Assembly: GCA_024636985.1 (NCBI GenBank) | Contig: JAGXFY010000005.1 | Location: forward strand, 1 to 34,545 | Direction: 5' to 3' | Length of the DNA: 34,545 nt | Source of the DNA: Petrocella sp024636985 | GTDB lineage: Bacteria; Bacillota; Clostridia; Lachnospirales; Vallitaleaceae | Part shown: piece by piece, positions 14,987 through 23,284 of the stretch | Layout: each line of letters starts with the position of its first letter | Position numbering within the stretch: the stretch's first letter is position 1 | Notes under the pieces: generated by a model | Told to the model about the DNA's origin: nothing | Database searches by the model: none | The model's input: only the letters and a program-made list of their open reading frames with translations | Made by a program: the position numbers and the translations under genes

Positions 14987-17026
14987 ATGAGTATGTTCAG
15001 TAAAGTTAAATCATATATAAAATCAGTTATAGATCGTTCCAATACACCAGCAAAAGCCAAAATCAATGACGTCAAAAGCTGGCCTATTGCGTATGTTGCA
15101 GGATCGGCAATAGGCATCACACTGCTACTGGAAATATTAAGTCGACGTTCATTAATGGATGGGCTAGGCTATGCCTTTCGTAATCCGGGTATGTTCTTTT
15201 ACAATGCGCTTATCGTGTTGTTCACCTTGTCTTTAGCCGAACTGCTAAGAAAGAAAGACTTTTTCTTAGTACTAATATCTATTTTATGGATTAGCTTGGG
15301 TGTCGGTAATTATGTGGTATTAGGGTTTAGAACAACACCTTTGGCTGCGATTGATTTTCATATACTTAAGTCTGTCGTGAGTATCGTACATATTTATTTG
15401 AGCAACTTCCAGATTTTTATCATTGGGATTGCTCTGGTTTCAGCGTTGTTGGCTATTGGTATGGCATGGAAGAAACTTCCCAAAAAGCAAGTATATTATA
15501 GAAAAGCGATTATAACAGCAGGGGTGCTTATGGGGTTAATGTTTACGATGCCTAACTTTGCTTCTGAGAAGGTTGCTTTCTCAGGTGATTTTGGTAACCT
15601 TGCGGATGCATATGAGGACTACGGGTTTGCATACTGTTTTTCTACAAGTGTTGTTGATAGAGGGATTAAGAAGCCGGTAGGTTATGATGAGACAAGTATG
15701 GACGAGATACTTGGCAGGTTAAATGAGACCCAAAATTTGAACACAGATCAGGAAAAACCAAATATTATTATGGTTCAGCTTGAGTCATTTTTTGATGTCA
15801 ACCACTTAAACACAATGAGATTTTCTGAAAACCCAGTACCTAATTTCACCAAATTGAAAAAAGAATTTGCATCAGGATTTTTGACAGTTCCGTCTATTGG
15901 AGCCGGAACTGCTAATACAGAATTTGAAGTTCTTACAGGTATGAGTCTGGATTATTTCGGTGCAGGTGAATATCCATATAAAACTATTCTTCAAGAATCA
16001 CAAAGCGAATCTATACCTTATAACTTGGCAGAATTGGACTACAAGAGTCATGCCATCCATAATAATACAGCAACATTTTATGACAGGAATAAAGCGTTCT
16101 CCAATCTTGGTTTTGATGGCTTCAGTTCAATTGAGTATATGGATGAAATGACCTATTCACCTATTGGTTGGGCTAAAGATAAACATTTAACAACAGAGAT
16201 ACTAAAAGCAATGACGTCGACTACCCAAAGAGACTTTGTATTTGCTATATCCGTACAAGCTCACGGCAAGTATCCGGAAACGCCGGTTGATGATACTCAA
16301 AATATTTATATACAATCGTATATGGAAGAAGAAAAAAAAGTAGCCTATGAGTATTATATCAATCAATTGTATGAAGTGGATCAGTTTGTAGGGGCGTTGG
16401 TGGACAGCTTAAGCACCTCTGAAGAACCGGTGATTTTGGTGCTTTATGGTGATCATTTACCAAGCTTTGATATTAAGAATGAAGATTTGGATCATCATAA
16501 CCGTTATCAAACAGAATATGTTATTTGGCGTAATGATCGGCCAATCAAAGAAAAAAAAGACTTAGAAACCTATCAGCTAGGTTCATATGTATTAGAACAA
16601 TCCGGTATAAATCAAGGATTGTTAACAAGGTTGCATCAAAACTATAGCAACAGTCCGAGTTATCAAGAGGCACTGGTTATGCTTCAATATGATATGTTGT
16701 ATGGTGAAAAATTTGTATACAACAATAGAGAACCTTATGTTCCTAAAACCTTGAAAATGGGATTTTCAAGTATTGGCATTAGTAAAGTCAGAGAATTTAG
16801 AGATGAAATTCATATCGAAGGTTATGGATTCACACCTTGGAGTAAAGTCTATATAAACGAGAAGGAAATAGATACGACGTATATTGATGCGCATACACTA
16901 ATTATTAAGAAAAGAGAACGCATTGAAGAGGATGAACTTCGTGTTGTGCAACAAAGCGACAATAAACAGGTGTTAAGCCAAACAAAAGCATGGCGCTTCA
17001 ATAGACAGATAAGGAGAACAAAATGA
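14987..17026 (+). CDS. LtaS-family membrane sulfatase / phosphoglycerol transferase
   Basis: A 679-residue polytopic enzyme. About five membrane segments occupy residues 35-190. The extracytoplasmic alkaline-phosphatase-fold domain (about 255-560) has the LtaS metal and nucleophile residues: E266 in VQLESF, T308 in GAGTANTEFE, and D489/H490 in YGDHLPSF. The family transfers glycerol-phosphate from phosphatidylglycerol to teichoic acids or sugars. After the catalytic domain comes an unusual C-terminal beta-rich domain (about 590-660; IEGYGFTPWSKVYINEKEID) that resembles an IPT/TIG fold and may bind wall polymer. ATG 14987 is preferred over 14951 because AAGAGGAAAAGGG precedes it. It overlaps the next gene by ATGA. 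Confidence 0.88.
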   Translation: MSMFSKVKSYIKSVIDRSNTPAKAKINDVKSWPIAYVAGSAIGITLLLEILSRRSLMDGLGYAFRNPGMFFYNALIVLFTLSLAELLRKKDFFLVLISILWISLGVGNYVVLGFRTTPLAAIDFHILKSVVSIVHIYLSNFQIFIIGIALVSALLAIGMAWKKLPKKQVYYRKAIITAGVLMGLMFTMPNFASEKVAFSGDFGNLADAYEDYGFAYCFSTSVVDRGIKKPVGYDETSMDEILGRLNETQNLNTDQEKPNIIMVQLESFFDVNHLNTMRFSENPVPNFTKLKKEFASGFLTVPSIGAGTANTEFEVLTGMSLDYFGAGEYPYKTILQESQSESIPYNLAELDYKSHAIHNNTATFYDRNKAFSNLGFDGFSSIEYMDEMTYSPIGWAKDKHLTTEILKAMTSTTQRDFVFAISVQAHGKYPETPVDDTQNIYIQSYMEEEKKVAYEYYINQLYEVDQFVGALVDSLSTSEEPVILVLYGDHLPSFDIKNEDLDHHNRYQTEYVIWRNDRPIKEKKDLETYQLGSYVLEQSGINQGLLTRLHQNYSNSPSYQEALVMLQYDMLYGEKFVYNNREPYVPKTLKMGFSSIGISKVREFRDEIHIEGYGFTPWSKVYINEKEIDTTYIDAHTLIIKKRERIEEDELRVVQQSDNKQVLSQTKAWRFNRQIRRTK

Positions 17027-18081
17027 GAAAAAAACTGAAGGTATATAAGGTTGTATTTGGCATAGCATGTATATTGCTTCTAATCTCAGCATGTCAAAAG
17101 TCACAACAAGCCATAACGGTAAAACCAAATGAGGATAGTATGAATGAAGAAAGTGAATCATTCATCCAGGAAGATGATCAGCCAAATAAAGCGGTTGTTA
17201 GAGTGGGAACCCTTAAGGGGCCAACGGGTATGGGTATGGTTAGACTTATGGAACAATCTGAAAAAGGAGAAACAGCCCTTAACTATACATTTGAAGTACT
17301 AGATAGTCCAGATGAACTGGTGAGCAAGATTATCAGCGGAGAAGTGGATGTTGCTGCCGTACCAACAAATGTTGCACTGTTACTATACAATAAGACAGGA
17401 GGCAAAGTAATGGTTGCTGCTGTTAACACTCTGGGTGTACTGTCTTTATTAGAAAACGGAAACGAAATTCATGAGATCAGTGATCTTAAGGATAAAACAG
17501 TTTATGTAAGTGGTAAAGGTGCTTCACCTGATTTCATTCTACAGTTTTTACTAGAAAAAGCCGGTTTGGTTATAAATCAAGATGTGACATTAGCGTACAA
17601 TCTTCAGCATGCAGACTTGGCGGCAGCTATGGCGGAAGGCGATGTTGCAATTGGTCTATTGCCTCAGCCCCATGTAACCACTGCGATGATGAAAAATCCC
17701 GAACTAAGGATTGCTGTGGATATGACCAAAGTGTGGGAAGAAGCCAATGTAGGCAATCAATTGGCAATGGGTGTTCTTGTGGCACAGACTGCCTTCGCAA
17801 AGACCAACCAAGAGACGCTCAACTTATTTTTAGAAGAATACGAGGCATCTGTGGCGTATGTAAATGGAAATATTGAGGAGGCAGCCCTGTTGGTTGAAAC
17901 GACGGGTATATTGCCAAGTGCAGCTATTGCCAAAAAAGCCATACCTTTTTCAAACATTGTGTACATAGATGTTAATGAAGCAAGACCCTTTTTAGATGCA
18001 TACTTTAAGGTGCTTTATGATTTTGAACCGAATTCAATCGGCGGGAAATTGGCAGATGATGCTTTTTATTATGAGAAGTAG
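17023..18081 (+). CDS. ABC transporter substrate-binding lipoprotein (NMT1/TauA-like)
   Basis: A 352-residue lipoprotein (lipobox LLLISAC, C24) with a type II periplasmic-binding fold of the SsuA/TauA/NMT1 group. Blocks visible are RVGTLKGPTGMGMVRLM, ISGEVDVAAVPTNVALLLYNK, LKDKTVYVSGKGASPDFILQ and MAEGDVAIGLLPQPHVT. The start overlaps the LtaS-like gene (ATGA), and the permease gene begins inside its 3' end. The substrate is unknown; relatives carry sulfonates, nitrate or thiamine precursors. The tight coupling to an LtaS-like enzyme is unusual and hints at a cell-envelope metabolite. Confidence 0.85.
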   Translation: MRKKLKVYKVVFGIACILLLISACQKSQQAITVKPNEDSMNEESESFIQEDDQPNKAVVRVGTLKGPTGMGMVRLMEQSEKGETALNYTFEVLDSPDELVSKIISGEVDVAAVPTNVALLLYNKTGGKVMVAAVNTLGVLSLLENGNEIHEISDLKDKTVYVSGKGASPDFILQFLLEKAGLVINQDVTLAYNLQHADLAAAMAEGDVAIGLLPQPHVTTAMMKNPELRIAVDMTKVWEEANVGNQLAMGVLVAQTAFAKTNQETLNLFLEEYEASVAYVNGNIEEAALLVETTGILPSAAIAKKAIPFSNIVYIDVNEARPFLDAYFKVLYDFEPNSIGGKLADDAFYYEK

Positions 18082-18814
18082 AAGATGGATCAAAAGACTC
18101 GGGATTGGTTTGTTATGGTTAGCACTTTGGCATCTTACATATAAGGTCGTTGATCGTGCCTTATATGTGCCATCCGTGATGAGTGTTATTAAGGCCTTAC
18201 TTGGCTTAGTTGTAGATATTAGATTTTGGCAGATTATTGCAGCATCCGTATATCGGGTATTGGCAGGCCTTTTTCTTTCACTTATATTTGGTGTTTTAAT
18301 GGGTGTTGCATGTGGTTTGAATGGATGGTTATATGATTTTATTAATCCAATTGTCAAAGCCATTAAAGCGACACCTGTTATATCATTTATTATCATTGCA
18401 TTAATTTGGTTTAAATCTACCAATGTGCCAATTTTCATAAGTTTTTTAATGTGTTTTCCGATAATATGGACCAATGTGGTTGCCGGCATCCGGAATATAG
18501 ATATTAAGCTTATTGAAATGGCGAAAGTCTATCAGCTGAAAAGAGCTGTCATTATTAGAAAAATCTACTTACCACATATAAAGCCCTTTTTTACAACTGG
18601 GGTTATCATGGCATTGGGTCTTGGGTGGAAGGTTAGTGTGGCAGCAGAGGTACTTAGCCACCCCCAATATGCGATTGGTAGTAATCTTCATAGTGCTAAA
18701 GCTTATTTGGATACACCTCTGCTTTTTGCATGGACCATTGTGGTGATTGTATTAAGCTTTATATTTGAGAGCTTTTTTACTTTATGGGCCAAAGAAAGTA
18801 GGAAAACATCATGA
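18071..18814 (+). CDS. ABC transporter permease (TauC/SsuC type)
   Basis: About 247 residues with six membrane segments and the BPD_transp_1 EAA loop (EMAKVYQLKRAVIIRKIYLPHI), the contact site for the ATPase. The start is uncertain. ATG 18071 overlaps the end of the binding-protein gene by 11 nt; ATG 18056 or 18059 are alternatives, and none has a good ribosome site, which suggests translational coupling. The stop overlaps the ATPase start by ATGA. Together with 17023 and 18811 it forms one importer. Confidence 0.85.
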   Translation: MRSRRWIKRLGIGLLWLALWHLTYKVVDRALYVPSVMSVIKALLGLVVDIRFWQIIAASVYRVLAGLFLSLIFGVLMGVACGLNGWLYDFINPIVKAIKATPVISFIIIALIWFKSTNVPIFISFLMCFPIIWTNVVAGIRNIDIKLIEMAKVYQLKRAVIIRKIYLPHIKPFFTTGVIMALGLGWKVSVAAEVLSHPQYAIGSNLHSAKAYLDTPLLFAWTIVVIVLSFIFESFFTLWAKESRKTS

Positions 18815-19566
18815 TTCTATCAATAAAAAACATACATAAATCTTATGGGAATCTGAAAGTATTGCAAGATTTCAGTTTGGAACTGGATAAAAGTCGAATT
18901 CATTGTTTTTTCGGCCCTTCTGGTTGTGGTAAAACGACATTGATGCATGTGATGGCAGGTATTTTGAAGCCGGATTCAGGTGAGGTTATCATACCTAAGG
19001 ACATACGTTTTTCTTATATATTTCAAGAAGAAAGACTATTGCCATGGATGACAGTTGAGGAAAATGTAGCACTGGTGTTGCAAGATCTAAAGGACCAGGG
19101 AAGTATTGAAAGACAATTAAAAGCCAGTCTTTCCTTGGTTGAGCTCAATGATTTCACGAAGTATTATCCTAGTGAACTCAGTGGTGGCATGCGCCAAAGG
19201 GTATCTATCGCAAGAGCTTTCGCCTATGAAGGCGATGTGTTGGCCATGGATGAACCTTTTAAAGGATTGCATTTAAAGTTAAAACAAAACCTAATGGACG
19301 CCATTTATAAGTACTGGAGCCTTCATAAACCGTATACTTATTTCATCACGCATGATATTGATGATGCTCTATATATTGCCGATGATATATACGTTTTTGA
19401 CGGACCACCCATGCGACTTGTAGAGAAAATCAATATTCAAATACCTCATGAACTTAGAAAAACCAATCCGGAGCTTTTGATGGATTACAAAATGAAACTA
19501 TCTAACCAATATGGAAGTTCTCTAGATGAAAGTTCAACTATAAGTTTGACACAAACATCAAACTAA
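18811..19566 (+). CDS. ABC transporter ATP-binding protein (TauB/SsuB type), element-derived C-terminus
   Basis: A 251-residue ATPase with Walker A GPSGCGKT (35-42), Q-loop IFQEE, signature LSGGMRQR, Walker B VLAMDEPF and the H-loop THDIDD. The D-loop normally reads ALD in this family, but here it is GLH (H154, CAT at 19270-19272), so the aspartate that contacts the partner subunit is missing. The last 14 residues (from L238, nt 19522) and the stop codon are encoded by a palindromic repeat, not by transporter sequence. The ancestral C-terminus was therefore probably different. It is the last gene of the LtaS-like/ABC operon. Confidence 0.87.
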   Translation: MILSIKNIHKSYGNLKVLQDFSLELDKSRIHCFFGPSGCGKTTLMHVMAGILKPDSGEVIIPKDIRFSYIFQEERLLPWMTVEENVALVLQDLKDQGSIERQLKASLSLVELNDFTKYYPSELSGGMRQRVSIARAFAYEGDVLAMDEPFKGLHLKLKQNLMDAIYKYWSLHKPYTYFITHDIDDALYIADDIYVFDGPPMRLVEKINIQIPHELRKTNPELLMDYKMKLSNQYGSSLDESSTISLTQTSN

Positions 19567-19778
19567 GTTTCACTAAATCACTAAAATCTATAGATTACGT
19601 TGGTGCATTCATAACTATAGATTCTAGTGAAAGTTCAACTATAAGTTTGACACTTTAACCAGGTGGTTAAACCATCAAACTAAGTTTCACTAAATCACTA
19701 GAACCTATAGATTACGTTGGTGCATTCATAACTATAGATTCTAGTGAAAGTTCAACTATAAGTTTGACACTTTAACCA
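19522..19778. repeat. Tandem array of MITE-like palindromic elements (one partial, two near-full)
   Basis: The array has a partial right arm (19522-19551, CTAGATGAAAGTTC...AGTTTGACAC), then two near-identical units 117 bp apart (about 19558-19661 and 19664-19778). The last unit is complete. Its left end TGGTTAAACCATCAAACT and the complement of its right end TGGTTAAAGTGTCAAACT match at 15 of 18 positions. The inner arms are CTATAGATT and its complement, around the loop ATTACGTTGGTGCATTCATA. The loop and both arm sequences match copy B in inverted orientation. The partial arm lies inside the end of the ATPase gene. Confidence 0.85.
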
Positions 19779-19792
19779 TAGTATAATATATT
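19764..19792 (+). promoter_or_regulatory. Promoter of the TspO-like gene, -35 supplied by the palindromic element
   Basis: A consensus TTGACA (19764-19769) inside the right end of the last element, a 17-nt spacer and TATATT (19787-19792). A TATAAT overlaps at 19782 but is too close (12 nt). The predicted start near 19799 leaves about 19 nt to the gene. Confidence 0.6.
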
Positions 19793-19817
19793 AAGGGTAG
19801 GGTGGAGGAGGTTGATT

Positions 19818-20639
19818 ATGATGAATATTTCCAAACATGGGTGGATGGTACTGGTTACTGTTGTAACTTATATAATCATGGTGGCGACCAACGCTCTAGC
19901 TAATATTTTGCCGATTAACGGTGTTAATACAGGCGCTGTATCAGAACGATATAGCAACTTGTTTGCGCCTGCTGGCATTACCTTTACCATATGGGGATTA
20001 ATCTACTTATTATTGCTTGGTCACGTAATCTATCAACTGGTAGCAATAAAGACGCCGGATAACTATAATAAAAAAATGCTTTACGAGATCGGCATTCTTT
20101 TTTCTATATCTTCTATTACTAACACAATTTGGATTTTTATGTGGCATTATGACCATATAGGCATCACCTTATTTTTAATGTTGATTCTTTTACTAACCCT
20201 CATAGCAATCCGTACAAGAATTGAAAAATATACTTTAAATCTTACTCAAAAACTTTGGGTTAGATTACCTTTTAGCATTTATTTTGGATGGATAACAGTT
20301 GCAACGATAGCAAATGTGACCACTTATTTGGTATCGATACAATGGATGGGATTTAGTCTTCCGGAATCTTTCTGGACAAATATCATTTTGTTTGTAGGCG
20401 GTCTTATAGGCATAATCACCCTTATACGTTTTAGAGACATGGCTTATGGTTTTGTTATAGTATGGGCTTATATGGGTATTCTAATCAAACATCTGTCACC
20501 GGAAGGGCATAAGGGTGACTATCTCAGTGTCATCGTTTCGACCATAGTCGTTATCCTGATGGTGGTATTTGCAGAGTATTTAGTTTTACGCTATAAATTA
20601 GAAAAGAAGCGCCATCACAATCAAGCCAAGATTGGATAA
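19818..20639 (+). CDS. TspO/MBR-like tryptophan-rich sensory-type membrane protein
   Basis: A 273-residue integral membrane protein with seven to eight predicted segments. The stretches NALANILPINGVNTG and NLFAPAGITFTIWGLIYLLLL, with Trp and Pro in the membrane region, match bacterial proteins annotated as tryptophan-rich sensory proteins related to TspO/MBR. It is longer than classical TspO (about 160), with extra C-terminal segments and a basic tail. ATG 19818 is favoured over TTG 19812 because GGAGGAGG ends at 19811. It is monocistronic; its promoter seems to be built from the adjacent repeat. The ligand (porphyrins or lipids in relatives) is not evident. Confidence 0.7.
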   Translation: MMNISKHGWMVLVTVVTYIIMVATNALANILPINGVNTGAVSERYSNLFAPAGITFTIWGLIYLLLLGHVIYQLVAIKTPDNYNKKMLYEIGILFSISSITNTIWIFMWHYDHIGITLFLMLILLLTLIAIRTRIEKYTLNLTQKLWVRLPFSIYFGWITVATIANVTTYLVSIQWMGFSLPESFWTNIILFVGGLIGIITLIRFRDMAYGFVIVWAYMGILIKHLSPEGHKGDYLSVIVSTIVVILMVVFAEYLVLRYKLEKKRHHNQAKIG

Positions 20640-20786
20640 TTGCATGAATTCTTCATTATTTAATATGTGAAGACCAAAGTGATATTAAAAAAATGCTATC
20701 ATCTAATAAGATTGTCTATACAATTAGTTCTAAATCATCATGAAACCCATGTAAAATAGAATAAGAATAAACAAAGGAGCGAAACC

Positions 20787-21821
20787 ATGAATAAAAGAAT
20801 CACTTTTATGACAATTCTTATATTGTCCATGATTCTCCTGTTTCTTTTAGGAATGGGCCTATATCTTTCTAATAGTATTGCGGAAGCGACAAAGGGTGAA
20901 TACTTGTGGGAGTCTATGTTACCGGCAGAGTATCACGTCATGGTCATCTTAGATAAATCCAATCAGACTTATGATCAATCTTTCAGAGAAGGTTTGAAAC
21001 AATCCAGTGAGGACTATAAGATTGCTGTTGAAATCATCATGTTTGAAGGAGAAAATGTTGAAGATGAAGTGTTAAATATGATGGATCTGGCGATTTATGC
21101 AAAAGCAGATGGTGTTATCGTTCATGCTTTTGACAATCCTAGAATCATAAACAAAATAGATGAACTCATGAGTATGGGGATTGCTGTGATTACGTTGAAT
21201 GAAGATTTGCCGCAAACTGACAGAGTTAGTTATGTTGGTGTCAATCGATATAAAATAGGCCTTGAAGCAGGCGGTGCACTTGCAAAGGCAACGGATGGCG
21301 TAGGGAAAATAGCTGTCATTGAGCAACAAAATTACCAGAAGCTGAGTAATCAACAACAGGACCTATTATTACTTGGGATTACAGATGCATTAAGAGATTA
21401 TCCAGGTCTTAGTCTTGAACTGGTAAGATATACCAAACAAGGCCTTTTAAATGCCGAGATTTTGGCGACTGAAATCACGAGAAATCACCCGGATATTAAC
21501 GGGATTTTTTGTACCAATGCAGAGAATACACTTGGTGTGGTTCAAGTATTGGTAGATAATAACTTGGTCAACCGCATTGCACTTGTGGGTTATGGTGATG
21601 ATGTTGAGATTTTAGGTTATATTGAAAGAGGAAAAATCATTGAAAGCGCAGTCGTAACAGATTATAAAGATATTGGGAAAGAAGCATTGAAAGTTTTTTA
21701 TGAGTATAAAACCAACAGTTATGTACCAAGCTACATCAATACAGCCCTTCAAGTTATTGATGAAGAAAATATTGCCGCCTATATGACTGAAAAGAGTGAA
21801 GCCTATGACAAAAATCAATAA
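20787..21821 (+). CDS. Membrane-anchored periplasmic sugar-binding-type sensor protein (first)
   Basis: A 344-residue protein with one uncleaved N-terminal membrane anchor (about 7-28, no lipobox) and a Peripla_BP_4-type sugar-binding domain (HVMVILDKSNQTYDQSFREGLKQ, KADGVIVHAF, GIAVITLNEDLP, YVGVNRYKIGLEAG, GIFCTNAENTLGVVQ, VGYGDD). Its 3' end overlaps the histidine kinase gene by 17 nt. Anchored binding proteins fused by operon to YesM-type kinases serve as ligand sensors; XylFII of Clostridium beijerinckii binds xylose and acts with LytS. A sensory rather than transport role is inferred from the anchor and the coupling. The sugar is unknown. Confidence 0.85.
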   Translation: MNKRITFMTILILSMILLFLLGMGLYLSNSIAEATKGEYLWESMLPAEYHVMVILDKSNQTYDQSFREGLKQSSEDYKIAVEIIMFEGENVEDEVLNMMDLAIYAKADGVIVHAFDNPRIINKIDELMSMGIAVITLNEDLPQTDRVSYVGVNRYKIGLEAGGALAKATDGVGKIAVIEQQNYQKLSNQQQDLLLLGITDALRDYPGLSLELVRYTKQGLLNAEILATEITRNHPDINGIFCTNAENTLGVVQVLVDNNLVNRIALVGYGDDVEILGYIERGKIIESAVVTDYKDIGKEALKVFYEYKTNSYVPSYINTALQVIDEENIAAYMTEKSEAYDKNQ

Positions 21822-23280
21822 ATTCAGTTCCATTAGAAATAACATGATTGTCTATACTTTGAGTATTATATTTCTGATGACGGTACTAAGCATCTATTCT
21901 CTGACAATTATGGAGCGCTATCAAGGTCAAATTGAAACCATGTTTGAAAAACATATCTATCTTTCAGAAGTAGGGAATCTAATGACGGAACTCGATGAGG
22001 ACTTACTTGGGTTTTTGAGTTCGAAAAGTTCAACGAGGCTCAATGACTATATTATTAATAGCGAAAAACTTGAACTTTTGGTTGAAGATGCATACGAGAT
22101 GACCTTTAATGCAGAAGATATGATGTTGAAAAATATTGTAAACTTGGTGGATGCCTATGTCATTGAAGGGGATGAAGCCATTGCTTATAAGCGACAAAGA
22201 AATGTTATTAAATACTATGAACACTATCAAAAAAGTGTAACTATAAAAGGTTTTATAGCGGATTATATTGACCAACTGAATAATAAACAACTAAATAGAA
22301 ACTCGATAACATATACTCAATTGGTGAGACAAATCATGATACTTCAGAATATAACCTATATGATTGTCATTGTACTCATCGGTTTGTCTTTAATGATTGT
22401 CTATCTAATCACGTCAAGAATGGTAAAACCTTTTAGTCATCTATCACATGCTGCAGAAGAGATTGCACTTGGTAACTTTGATACTGAGGATATAGTGGTG
22501 GAATCCGAAGATGAGTTCTTGTTGCTTGCAACCGCATTTAACCATATGAAAAATAGCATTAAAAGCTATATTGGTGAGATTAAGAAAAATGCTGAGACCG
22601 AGGCGAAGTTAAAAGATGAGCAACTCAAAAATATAAAAATGGAACATTTATTGGATAATGCTAAACTCTACGCATTACAGTCTCAAATCAATCCGCATTT
22701 TTTATTTAATACCATTAACGCCGGTGTTCAGATGTCTATTATGGAAAGGGCTACAAAAACCAGTCAATTTTTTCAAACCATGGCCAGCTTATTTCGGTAT
22801 AACATCCAAAAAATGGATTCAAGTTGCACGCTAGAGGAAGAAATAAAGAACATCAAAGACTATTATGAGTTACTGAAGGTAAGGTTCGGCGATCGTATAC
22901 GCTTTCAATTTAACATTGACTCGAAAGCTTTAGGAATGAAAGTACCACCACTTATTCTCCAGCCATTGGTCGAGAATGCTTATGTCCATGGATTAAGTGG
23001 GTTAGAAGAAGGTGGAACGATAACCATAAACGTGGTTGATGAATGGGATGCTACTTTCATTACTGTAAAAGACACTGGCAAAGGTATGACGGCAGATGTA
23101 GCCGACCAGATTCTTAACAAAGAAAGAGAAGACTACACCCATACCAAATTTGGAATTGGTATTAGAAATGTACGCGACCGTTTGGAATTATTCTTTCATC
23201 AGTCCGACCTATTTAAAATCGAGTGTGAAAAAGGAGCGGGGGTTAAAATCATTATGAAGATTCCCCATATTGAGGAGTGA
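21805..23280 (+). CDS. YesM/LytS-type sensor histidine kinase
   Basis: A 491-residue kinase with membrane segment 1 (about 12-33), an extracytoplasmic helical domain, membrane segment 2 (about 183-203), HAMP (about 205-260), a His_kinase domain with phospho-acceptor H298 in QINPHFLFN, and HATPase_c with LQPLVENAYVHGL, DTGKGMT and GIGIRNVRDRL. ATG 21805 is preferred over GTG 21796, because AAGAGTGAAG precedes it. The extracytoplasmic part is small and lacks a recognisable ligand domain, in keeping with sensing through the anchored binding protein encoded just upstream. Its partner regulator follows at 23285, with its ribosome site inside this gene. Confidence 0.92.
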   Translation: MTKINKFSSIRNNMIVYTLSIIFLMTVLSIYSLTIMERYQGQIETMFEKHIYLSEVGNLMTELDEDLLGFLSSKSSTRLNDYIINSEKLELLVEDAYEMTFNAEDMMLKNIVNLVDAYVIEGDEAIAYKRQRNVIKYYEHYQKSVTIKGFIADYIDQLNNKQLNRNSITYTQLVRQIMILQNITYMIVIVLIGLSLMIVYLITSRMVKPFSHLSHAAEEIALGNFDTEDIVVESEDEFLLLATAFNHMKNSIKSYIGEIKKNAETEAKLKDEQLKNIKMEHLLDNAKLYALQSQINPHFLFNTINAGVQMSIMERATKTSQFFQTMASLFRYNIQKMDSSCTLEEEIKNIKDYYELLKVRFGDRIRFQFNIDSKALGMKVPPLILQPLVENAYVHGLSGLEEGGTITINVVDEWDATFITVKDTGKGMTADVADQILNKEREDYTHTKFGIGIRNVRDRLELFFHQSDLFKIECEKGAGVKIIMKIPHIEE

Positions 23281-23284
23281 TGCG

